A stretch of 64,000 bases of DNA from Neobacillus vireti (lineage in GTDB: Bacteria > Bacillota > Bacilli > Bacillales > Cytobacillaceae). How positions within the stretch are numbered: the first letter of the stretch is position 1; the number at the start of each line of letters is the position of its first letter. The position numbers and the translations under genes were made by a program. The notes beneath the pieces were generated by a model, which was given only the letters and a program-made list of their open reading frames with translations, had not been told where the DNA came from and ran no database searches. Below are positions 15,785-22,596 of this stretch, piece by piece. The DNA lies in the NCBI RefSeq assembly GCF_001026695.1, contig NZ_LDNB01000018.1:199-64198 (forward strand). Reading direction: 5' to 3'.

Positions 15785-15815
15785 AACAGTTGGGGCAAGG
15801 TACCCCAACTGTATT
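15785..15815 (-). terminator. Terminator of the 15820-16095 gene
   Basis: The stem ACAGTTGGGG/CCCCAACTGT with loop CAAGGTA is followed on the minus strand by a TTTTTA tract. Confidence 0.85.
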
Positions 15816-15819
15816 TCAG

Positions 15820-16095
15820 TTATTGAATTCTCTCATTATAAAATTTTACGGAATACATCGCACCCTCGCTGACCATATTGTTATCCTCGAGATCGTGTGG
15901 ATGAGGATGGGCGCCTTTTTCAATCGGGAGCTGTTCGCTTTTCTCAAAGACAGTGGGTTTGACTTTTCGTTTCAACTTTCGAAGCCAATTTTCTGTTTTG
16001 ATGCGATTCGGTTTAGATGATAACCATACCGCCGCAGATGCAGATGCTCCGATTCCTACAACCATTAGTGATGTTTTTCCTAAGCCTCGTTTCAA
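15820..16095 (-). CDS. Small hypothetical protein with one membrane segment
   Basis: 91 residues. Residues 8-27 (SLMVVGIGASASAAVWL) form a short hydrophobic, glycine/alanine-rich segment, followed by a basic stretch (RKLKRKVKP) and a histidine-containing acidic tail (GAHPHPHDLEDNN). I do not recognise the family. The ribosome binding site AAGGAGGG precedes the ATG on the minus strand. A strong sigma-B promoter match lies at 16162-16187 and a terminator follows, so it is a single-gene stress transcript. Confidence 0.75.
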   Translation of the reverse strand: MKRGLGKTSLMVVGIGASASAAVWLSSKPNRIKTENWLRKLKRKVKPTVFEKSEQLPIEKGAHPHPHDLEDNNMVSEGAMYSVKFYNERIQ

Positions 16096-16161
16096 AACAA
16101 AACCCTCCTTTGGATTTTATGTGGAGCCCGGATAGCGGCTCCAATCCTGTTTTATCTATGA

Positions 16162-16187
16162 ATACCCTACTAATATTGTTAACAAAC
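16162..16187 (-). promoter_or_regulatory. Candidate sigma-B promoter (15820-16095 gene)
   Basis: The minus strand reads GTTTGT, 14 bp, GGGTAT, with a perfect -10 box. It lies about 67 bases upstream of the start codon. Confidence 0.7.
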
Positions 16188-16248
16188 CTATGTTTTAAGT
16201 TTCATTTTTTCAAAAGGCGGGAACTTATCATTATAAAAAGGAGAAACT

Positions 16249-17193
16249 ATGGAAAAATATATCGGTCCTGCGAAGTGGAAGTGGTTTCAATTTAAAGAAA
16301 CCGAGATTGATAGGATAAAATCGCTCATTGAAAATGAAAGTTACGGATGCAAAGACTGGTTCGAGCAAGTCCGTGGAAACAGGGCAAATTGCCTGCGAGT
16401 AAGCATCCTGGAAACTGGCGAAAAGGTCGTCAATGGCTCGCTCATTTATAAACAAAATTTTAAAAATGAAACAGATTATCAACTCTTTCATTTTTATGTG
16501 ACGAAAGATCAATGGATTTCGGTCGACTTGGAGTTGTCGGCACTGAAACACATCGATTCAGAAAGACTTTTACGAAAAATCGGTCAGACTGATAACGCAG
16601 TCGACGGTTTTTTACTTTTTCTCGGAGAATTGATGAATGAAATGTTAGTGGAGATTGATGGGTTCGAAGCGGAGCTCAAGAGCCTGATTTGGAGTATCCG
16701 AATAAAGAATGAAACGGGCACCCTTGAACTTGTCTATAGACGAAGGCATGAGCTGTTAGTGTGGAAAAGTCTATTGATTCCAATCCGGGAACTGAAAATG
16801 GCGATCGAGGAAATTGCCCTTCATCACGGCGGTGATTACGCGATATTTCGTTGCACAGCGAAACGAATTGATCGGGCGTTCTCGCTTTTGAACGAATATG
16901 AACATGAACTTGATTCGATTATTAAATTAGAGGAAGTCATCTCCTCGCACCGCGGAAACGAAATTATGAAAACCTTAACAGTGATTACAACCATTTTTAC
17001 GCCGATTATGGCATTCGGGGCGTTATGGGGCATGAACTTCACCAATATGCCTGAGCTCGAGTGGCGGTTTGGCTACATTTTTTCAATCCTGCTTATCATT
17101 ATTTCCACGGTTCTGCTGTATGGTTATTTAAAATACAATGGCTGGACCGGCGACCTGTTAAAAGGGAAAAAGAAGGGGTCGTTTTTTAAATAG
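16249..17193 (+). CDS. corA: CorA-type magnesium/divalent cation transporter
   Basis: 314 residues: a soluble N-terminal domain and long helices (1-240), then two transmembrane helices near the C-terminus with the diagnostic GMN motif (ALWGMNFTNMPELEW, about residues 258-272) between them. CorA proteins are pentameric Mg2+ channels of the cytoplasmic membrane. AAAAGGAG precedes ATG 16249. It is single-gene by context, divergent from the small sigma-B gene. The sequence is closer to the Bacillus YfjQ type than to the enteric protein (inference). Confidence 0.92.
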   Translation: MEKYIGPAKWKWFQFKETEIDRIKSLIENESYGCKDWFEQVRGNRANCLRVSILETGEKVVNGSLIYKQNFKNETDYQLFHFYVTKDQWISVDLELSALKHIDSERLLRKIGQTDNAVDGFLLFLGELMNEMLVEIDGFEAELKSLIWSIRIKNETGTLELVYRRRHELLVWKSLLIPIRELKMAIEEIALHHGGDYAIFRCTAKRIDRAFSLLNEYEHELDSIIKLEEVISSHRGNEIMKTLTVITTIFTPIMAFGALWGMNFTNMPELEWRFGYIFSILLIIISTVLLYGYLKYNGWTGDLLKGKKKGSFFK

Positions 17194-17313
17194 GGTTTTG
17201 GAATCACGCTTCGGTGGTACAACACTGATATAAGGACGGTGGTTTAAATATGTGGTTGCAGGTTCGGTAAACCCGTTGGGATGAAGAACAGCAATCTGAA
17301 GGGGGAATTAAGC

Positions 17314-17745
17314 ATGACTACGAATGATGTTGATCAAAAGGAAAAAGAGCGGCGCGTACAGGATGGGCAAAGCTGCGAAAAAGAAACTTCCATGCAGGAT
17401 GATCAATCGTTTCATGAGCAAAGCAACAGTGACAATCATTCTATGAAAGGTGACCGTGAACTCAAGCAAAGCAGCGGTGACAATCAATCCATGCAGGATG
17501 ACCGTGAACTCAAGCAAAGGTACAGGGACGGCACATCGATGCAAGGGGATATAGCGGACCAGCAGAAGAAAGGGCTAAGATCCGCAGCTGATACTGACGT
17601 AAATCATGATGACGATGATGACTTGCAGAAAAAATATGGACATCGGGACGACGACGACGAGCTCCCTCCGCTGAATGCTAGTGCTAAACTGCCAGAAGAG
17701 GACAGCGAGCAAGAATCGCACGAGCATCAGCGATTTATTAACTGA
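17314..17745 (+). CDS. Hydrophilic repeat-containing protein, unknown
   Basis: 143 residues, strongly charged, no hydrophobic segment and no cysteine other than one in QDGQSCEK. It contains imperfect repeats of DDQSFHEQ/GDRELKQSSGDNQSMQDDRELKQ and a run of Asp near the C-terminus (NHDDDDDLQKKYGHRDDDDE). It looks intrinsically disordered. ATG 17314 has AAGGGGG upstream; an earlier in-frame ATG at 17281 has no site. It lies next to gsiB, so a desiccation or stress role is plausible but unproven. Confidence 0.6.
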   Translation: MTTNDVDQKEKERRVQDGQSCEKETSMQDDQSFHEQSNSDNHSMKGDRELKQSSGDNQSMQDDRELKQRYRDGTSMQGDIADQQKKGLRSAADTDVNHDDDDDLQKKYGHRDDDDELPPLNASAKLPEEDSEQESHEHQRFIN

Positions 17746-18060
17746 ACGATAACGAATCAGCTCATACTGCAGCGGCAGATGAGGTAAAAATCAAGTCGTC
17801 AAAAATAACTTATCAAAGCCGCATCGTGAGGTCTTGAGCGAAACATATTTTTCTATATTAAAACAATAAAAAAAGGTGTTTTAGATGGGGAAAAAGGTGG
17901 TACACCATAAACAGGGTTGCATCAAGATAACCTGAATATGGAAAATAAGTAAATGAGAAGGAGGTTGATTTAAATATGAAGGCCTGCAAATGAAGTAAAA
18001 ACGAATGAACAGGCTAGTTAAAAAAGCAGCAATTTTATAAAAAATTTAAAGGAGGAACTG
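17746..18060. other. Gene-free stretch before gsiB
   Basis: Contains short ATG-led fragments with good ribosome binding sequences (AAGGAGG near 17961) that stop after five to sixteen codons. These look like remnants of a duplicated neighbour rather than genes. I found no convincing sigma-B promoter here. Confidence 0.4.
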
Positions 18061-18063
18061 ATA

Positions 18064-18393
18064 ATGGCTAAAAATAATAATGAACGCATGAGTGTAGAGG
18101 AAGCAGGTCGTAAGGGTGGCGAGGCAACGTCTAAGAATCATGATAAAGATTTTTATCAAGAGATCGGACAAAAAGGCGGAGAAGCCACAGCCGAGAGTCA
18201 TGGTAAAGATTTTTATCAAGAGATTGGCCGTAAAGGCGGAGAAGCGACAGCCGAAAATCATGATAAAGAGTTTTATCAAGAGATCGGGGAAAAAGGCGGA
18301 GAAGCGACAGCCGAGAATCATGATAAAGACTTTTATCGAGAGATCGGGCGTAAAGGCGGAGAAGCCCGCAGTAAACAGCGAGATAACGATTAA
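18064..18393 (+). CDS. gsiB: GsiB-like general stress hydrophilin (KGG repeats)
   Basis: 109 residues made of about four and a half copies of a 20-residue repeat of the form KDFYQEIGRKGGEATAENHD. The KGG signature (Pfam KGG) and repeat layout match Bacillus GsiB, a LEA-like hydrophilin induced by glucose starvation and general stress under sigma-B. AAAGGAGG precedes ATG 18064. At DNA level the 60-bp repeats are close to identical, so the length may vary between strains. It sits directly upstream of the sigB operon. Confidence 0.92.
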   Translation: MAKNNNERMSVEEAGRKGGEATSKNHDKDFYQEIGQKGGEATAESHGKDFYQEIGRKGGEATAENHDKEFYQEIGEKGGEATAENHDKDFYREIGRKGGEARSKQRDND

Positions 18394-18429
18394 TCCCGAT
18401 AAAAGAGTTGGTGAAAAACACCATAACAC

Positions 18430-18458
18430 AGCCAGGCTGATGAAGCCTGGCTTTTGGC
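18430..18458 (+). terminator. Terminator after gsiB
   Basis: The stem GCCAGGCT/AGCCTGGC with loop GATGA is followed by TTTTGGCTT. Confidence 0.8.
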
Positions 18459-18576
18459 TTGTTGTAGTGAAGGGAACGGAGCAGCTGGGACCTATGGTCT
18501 ATTAAGTCAACCGGAATTTTTTGGTATAATAAAAGAACCGTCCCCATGCTTCCAAAATTTTTTTTTAAAAAAAGAG

Positions 18577-18601
18577 GTTTACGAGTTTTGTAAGCGGGTA
18601 T
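18577..18601 (+). promoter_or_regulatory. Sigma-B autoregulatory promoter of rsbV-rsbW-sigB
   Basis: GTTTAC, 13 bp, GGGTAT: five of six in the -35 and a perfect -10, 32 bases before the rsbV start. The position matches the known autoregulated promoter of Bacillus sigB operons. Confidence 0.82.
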
Positions 18602-18632
18602 GTACAATTTAAAATCTATAAGGTGTGAGAAT

Positions 18633-18965
18633 ATGAATATTACCATAAATAAACATCAGCAGGATGAGGGAATTGTGGTGCTGGTTGGCGGGGAAATTGA
18701 TGCGTTTACGGCACCGAAGCTGCGGGAGGAAATATTGCCGCTGGCTGAAGGCGAAAATAAATCAATTACCATTAATCTAAAGGATGTATCTTATTTGGAC
18801 AGTACCGGACTTGGTGTTTTTGTGGGCCTATTTAAGCAGCTAAAGCAACATGACGGCGAATTAAGGTTGATTGAGTTATCGGATCGACTAATAAAGCTCT
18901 TCGAAATTACCGGCTTGAGTAACATAATAGATATTTCGGCACATTCAGAGGGTGGAGGAAGATGA
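18633..18965 (+). CDS. rsbV: Anti-anti-sigma factor RsbV
   Basis: 110-residue STAS-domain protein. When unphosphorylated it binds RsbW and frees sigma-B. The phosphorylation site is in YLDSTGLGVF (serine 57). ATG 18633 has AAGGTGTGAG upstream; a longer frame from 18600 would begin inside the promoter. Its stop overlaps rsbW by four bases. In this gene cluster its phosphatase is expected to be the PP2C protein at 20238 (see rsbY). Confidence 0.95.
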   Translation: MNITINKHQQDEGIVVLVGGEIDAFTAPKLREEILPLAEGENKSITINLKDVSYLDSTGLGVFVGLFKQLKQHDGELRLIELSDRLIKLFEITGLSNIIDISAHSEGGGR

Positions 18966-19444
18966 GCGAAGTGATGGATTATATCGAAATGAAGATTCCG
19001 GCGAAACCGGAATATATAGGTGTTGTTAGATTGACATTATCAGGGATTTCCAGCCGGATGGGTTATACATATGAGGAAATTGAGGATATGAAAATTGCTG
19101 TTAGTGAAGCTAGTACCAACGCAGTCCAGCATGCTTACAACAAGGACGAGGGCGGGGAAGTCATCGTCGGCTTCGGAATTTACGAGGATAAATTGGAAAT
19201 CGTCGTCGCCGACAGCGGAAGGAGCTTTAATTTTTTACAAACAAAAAGCGAACTCGGCCCATACACAGAATCAAGTACAGTGGAGCAGCTGGCAGAAGGA
19301 GGGTTAGGGCTATTTTTGATTGAAACGCTTATGGATGAAGTCCGGATACTGAATCATTCCGGAGTAACGGTATTCATGGTGAAGAACCGAAGTGGGGAGC
19401 GTGATAATCATGACACAACCATCTCAACCCATGAAACGAACTAA
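18962..19444 (+). CDS. rsbW: Anti-sigma-B factor and RsbV kinase RsbW
   Basis: 160-residue GHKL-type serine kinase. The N box (EASTNAVQHAY) and G1/G2 regions (VADSGRSF, EGGLGLFLIETLMDEV) are visible. It either binds sigma-B and blocks it or phosphorylates RsbV, depending on ATP and partner state. ATG overlaps the rsbV stop, and its 3' end overlaps the sigB start by about 35 bases, as in other Bacillus. Confidence 0.95.
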   Translation: MSEVMDYIEMKIPAKPEYIGVVRLTLSGISSRMGYTYEEIEDMKIAVSEASTNAVQHAYNKDEGGEVIVGFGIYEDKLEIVVADSGRSFNFLQTKSELGPYTESSTVEQLAEGGLGLFLIETLMDEVRILNHSGVTVFMVKNRSGERDNHDTTISTHETN

Positions 19445-20201
19445 GGAAGAAATTGATGCCCTAATCTTAGATTTCCAACAGAACGAGAGTGATGAGGCTC
19501 AAACCGTCTTGGTGGAACATTACACGGCCTTGGTCGGGAGCCTTGCGAGGAAATATTCAAAGGGAAGGTATTTGCATGAGGATATCGTGCAGGTAGGGAT
19601 GATTGGCTTATTGTCTGCGATCAGACGCTATGATGCAGGTGTAGGGAGATCGTTTGAATCGTATTTAATTCCTACTGTCATTGGCGAAATTAAACGGTTT
19701 TTAAGGGATAAAACGTGGAGTGTCCATGTACCACGGCGAATCAAAGAAACGTGGCCGAAAATTAAAAATGTAGTGGACGAGCTGACGAATCAATATCAAC
19801 GCTCACCAACGATTGACGAAATTGCATCGTTTATGGAGATTTCCGAAGAGGAAGTCTTAGAAGCGATGGAGATGGGCAAGAGTTATCAAGCTGCTTCTGT
19901 TGATCAATCGATTGAAACGGGTACCGAGGGCAGCACAATTACGACGCTTGATATGGTCGGAACTGTAGAGGAAGGCTTCGAAAAGGTCGACCAAAAGCTG
20001 TTTCTCGAAAGTGCCCTTCATGTCTTATCAGAAAGAGAAAGGCAAATCCTCGAATGCACTTTTATTGCTAATAAAAGTCAAAAGGAAACAGGAGAGTATT
20101 TGGGGATTTCGCAGATGCATGTATCTCGCTTGCAGAAGAAGGCGCTTGAAAAATTGCGTAAAGCTCTGGGGGGGAAGACTCCTGACGCTTTAACGCGTTA
20201 A
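19410..20201 (+). CDS. sigB: RNA polymerase sigma-B
   Basis: 263-residue group 3 sigma factor for general stress. Region 2 includes YSKGRYLHEDIVQVGMIGLL and region 2.4 FLRDKTWSVHVPRRIKE; region 4 includes SQKETGEYLGISQMHVSRLQ. I chose ATG 19410 because MTQPSQP matches the conserved N-terminus; an in-frame GTG at 19392 is possible. It is in one operon with rsbV, rsbW and the PP2C gene that follows after 36 bases. Confidence 0.96.
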   Translation: MTQPSQPMKRTKEEIDALILDFQQNESDEAQTVLVEHYTALVGSLARKYSKGRYLHEDIVQVGMIGLLSAIRRYDAGVGRSFESYLIPTVIGEIKRFLRDKTWSVHVPRRIKETWPKIKNVVDELTNQYQRSPTIDEIASFMEISEEEVLEAMEMGKSYQAASVDQSIETGTEGSTITTLDMVGTVEEGFEKVDQKLFLESALHVLSERERQILECTFIANKSQKETGEYLGISQMHVSRLQKKALEKLRKALGGKTPDALTR

Positions 20202-20237
20202 TATGAAGGGGTTTGACCCCAGAGGAGGCGGCTAAGG

Positions 20238-21383
20238 ATGGCGATGAAAATTATCATTGTCGATGATAATAAAACGAATCTCATGATTGTTGAAAAAATC
20301 CTCATGAAGGCTGGTTATAGACGCTTGGTGCTACTGTCATCTGCCGCGGAGTTATTTGACTATTTGCAGCTTGATGCGCCTAATCCCGCTGAAATGGATA
20401 TCGATTTAATTTTGATGGATTTGATGATGCCGGAGATTGATGGCATTGAGGCCTGCCGCACGATTCTCGGGAATGAGCGGTTCCGCGATCTTCCGATTAT
20501 TTTTGTAACGGCAATGGGAGACTCCAATAAAATGGCCGAGGCGATGGATGCAGGCGCCCTTGATTATGTGATGAAGCCAATCAATAAAATCGAGCTGCTG
20601 GCGCGGATTCGCTCCGTCCTCCGCTTAAAGGTTGAAAAGGACTTGCGCAAGGAACGGGATAAGCGGATTCAATATGAACTGGATTTGGCCAAGCAAGTGC
20701 AGCTCAGCATGCTTTCAGGTCCAGTCCAAAAAGACGATGTAACGATTTCGGCGGTCTACAAGCCGTCCTTTGAGCTTGCCGGTGATTTGTATGCCTGGTA
20801 CCAGATTAGCCCGCACCGCTATGGTGTGATCTTGCTCGATATGATGGGCCATGGGATTTCGTCATCGCTCGTGTGTATGTACATATATTCGGCCTTAAAG
20901 GATTCAATTACCGGTTTGTGCGATCCGGAGGCCGTGATGAAAGAACTGAACTGGCGCATGAACCAGCTCCACAATGATAGTTTAATCAACTATTATTTCA
21001 CTGCGATTTACTTTGTGCTCGACACGGAAAAGCAGTCGATAGAATACGTGAATGCTGGCCACCCAGCGGGGATTGCGCTTGTCGATGGTGAAGTGAGGCT
21101 GCTGGAGAAAGGCTGCCCCGCTCTAGGTTTTTTTGATGAAATAGAAGTGAGTAAAGGCGTCATTTCGTACAAGGATGATGCACGGATCTTGCTGTTTACC
21201 GATGGGTTGTCGGAATGGCTGGAGGAAGAATACGAGGATGCAGTTGTGAAGCTAATCAGCTGTTTACAAGAGGAAGGAGCCGGCGCTGATCCAGCGGCGA
21301 TGCTTCAGCGGCTGCAGCCAAGCTGCGAGCTCACAAATCCCCAAAAGGATGATATTTGTTTGGTGATGATTGCGACGAGCTGA
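20238..21383 (+). CDS. rsbY: Response regulator-PP2C phosphatase, RsbY-like activator of sigma-B
   Basis: 381 residues. Residues 1-130 are a receiver domain (IIIVDDNKTN acidic pocket, phospho-acceptor aspartate in LILMDLMMPEIDG, lysine in VMKPIN). Residues 150-381 are a SpoIIE/PP2C phosphatase domain with metal-binding motifs LAGDLYAW, LLDMMGHGISSSL and LFTDGLSEW. This architecture matches RsbY of the Bacillus cereus group, which dephosphorylates RsbV when activated by the hybrid kinase RsbK. No RsbR/S/T/U stressosome genes are present here. GGAGGCGG precedes ATG 20238. It is probably co-transcribed with sigB. Confidence 0.9.
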   Translation: MAMKIIIVDDNKTNLMIVEKILMKAGYRRLVLLSSAAELFDYLQLDAPNPAEMDIDLILMDLMMPEIDGIEACRTILGNERFRDLPIIFVTAMGDSNKMAEAMDAGALDYVMKPINKIELLARIRSVLRLKVEKDLRKERDKRIQYELDLAKQVQLSMLSGPVQKDDVTISAVYKPSFELAGDLYAWYQISPHRYGVILLDMMGHGISSSLVCMYIYSALKDSITGLCDPEAVMKELNWRMNQLHNDSLINYYFTAIYFVLDTEKQSIEYVNAGHPAGIALVDGEVRLLEKGCPALGFFDEIEVSKGVISYKDDARILLFTDGLSEWLEEEYEDAVVKLISCLQEEGAGADPAAMLQRLQPSCELTNPQKDDICLVMIATS

Positions 21384-21467
21384 TGGGGTGCAGGAGCATG
21401 ATGGTGATGGTGATGGTGAGCGTGGAGGCGTACTTTAATAGTGCTTCCACTTTCCCTTGAATGGTTT

Positions 21468-21850
21468 ATTGTGCCCAGTGAGGGACTTTTTTCGTTTAAA
21501 CGGTCACAAATAATTTTTATTGTGCCCGCTGCGGGGCTTTTTTTGTCAAAACGGTCACAATTAATCATTCACATTGCCCATGAGCGTCAAAAACCGCCAG
21601 GGGCGGGCACTCTGGAAGGTTCAGAGTGCCCGTGCGCATGGAAAAACGCCAAAGACGGGCACTCTGAGAGGTTCAGAGTGCCCGTGCGCATGGAAAAACG
21701 CCAAAGACGGGCACTCTGAGAGGTTCACAGTGCCCGTGCGCATGGAAAAACGTCAAAGACGGGGACTCTAAGAGGTTCAGAGTGCCCGTGCGCATGAAAA
21801 AAAGCCAAAGACGGGCACTATGAAAAGTTCACAGTGCCCGTGAGTGGAAA
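21468..21850. repeat. 52-bp-period array of about eight units with hairpins
   Basis: Five units beginning at 21604, 21656, 21708, 21760 and 21812 are exactly 52 bp apart. Each holds a stem CGGGCACTCTG/CAGAGTGCCCG around a seven-base loop, followed by TGCGCATGGAAAAACGCCAAAGA. Three more diverged units (ATTGTGCCC at 21468 and 21519, ATTGCCC at 21573) keep nearly the same spacing. Some copies have stem mismatches. The array fills the gap between the convergent rsbY and dps genes. Apparent open frames here are by-products of the repeats. Confidence 0.9.
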
Positions 21851-21940
21851 AACCCAAAAACCTAAAAAATCAAATTAGAAGATTCACAGGTGCCAGCCCC
21901 CATCCGACCGGACACCTGCTTTCCCTACAAAACCCCATTC

Positions 21941-22399
21941 TTACTCCGCCAAATACGCTTCTAGCATCCATTTGTGCTTTTCTAGAGAAGTGCGAATCGC
22001 AATGAACATATCAGCGGTCGGCTGATCATCGTTGTCTTCGGCAGCTGTTATTCCCTCTGTAAGCTCAGTGCAAATCGTGTTAAAATCATCCGCCAAAGTT
22101 CGCACCATCTCTCTCGCATTCTCGCCGCCAGCTGCCTCCTCGACAGAAGCTATCTCCAATTGCTCCTTTAGTGTGGCCGTTGGTGAGACTCCTATCGCCA
22201 GCATTCGTTCAGCGATTGTATCAAGGTGTAAGGCTGATTCCGTATACAATTCTTCAAATTTAACATGCAAGGTGAAAAAATTCTCTCCTTTTACATACCA
22301 ATGAAAATGGTGTGTCTTCATAAAAAGAACCGAGAAATTCGCTACCTGCTTGTTAAGTGTCTCTGATATAATTTCGTTTTTATCTTTCGTTTTTACCAC
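21941..22399 (-). CDS. dps: Dps-family ferritin-like DNA-binding/iron storage protein
   Basis: 152-residue Dps/ferritin-like protein. The dinuclear ferroxidase site ligands are in KTHHFHWYVKGENFFTLHVKFEELY and HLDTIAERMLAIG. It protects DNA and iron homeostasis under oxidative stress. The start is GTG at 22397-22399 with GGAGG upstream on the minus strand. A sigma-B promoter (22434-22459) precedes it. In the B. cereus sigB cluster a bacterioferritin/Dps-type gene occupies a similar place, which supports the cluster assignment. Confidence 0.93.
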   Translation of the reverse strand: MVKTKDKNEIISETLNKQVANFSVLFMKTHHFHWYVKGENFFTLHVKFEELYTESALHLDTIAERMLAIGVSPTATLKEQLEIASVEEAAGGENAREMVRTLADDFNTICTELTEGITAAEDNDDQPTADMFIAIRTSLEKHKWMLEAYLAE

Positions 22400-22433
22400 T
22401 TTTACATACCTCCATTTGTAGGATACCTATTCT

Positions 22434-22459
22434 TTACCCGCTCCTGCATCTGTTGAAAC
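22434..22459 (-). promoter_or_regulatory. Candidate sigma-B promoter (dps)
   Basis: The minus strand reads GTTTCA, 14 bp, GGGTAA, about 35 bases upstream of the dps start codon. Confidence 0.72.
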
Positions 22460-22543
22460 CTTAGACAAATTTTTCGAAAAAATGGGCAATAAGACCTTAT
22501 TTAGGTGCCTGCGGTCAAATTCAATGTTACCCGTTAGCGGGTT

Positions 22544-22553
22544 ATGGTAGAAT
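22544..22553 (+). promoter_or_regulatory. Candidate extended -10 promoter of rsbK-rsbM
   Basis: TGGTAGAAT (22545-22553) has the extended TGnTAnAAT form. The -35 region is poor. It lies about 44 bases before the inferred rsbK start. Confidence 0.35.
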
Positions 22554-22596
22554 AAGGGAGATTCAACTGACGATTAATATCGGGGGGGCGGTCAAC

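Noticed and set aside
21441..21771. Plus-strand frames across the 52-bp hairpin array
   Set aside because: Products are only repeat translations; no ribosome binding site. The array is better explained as structured non-coding DNA.
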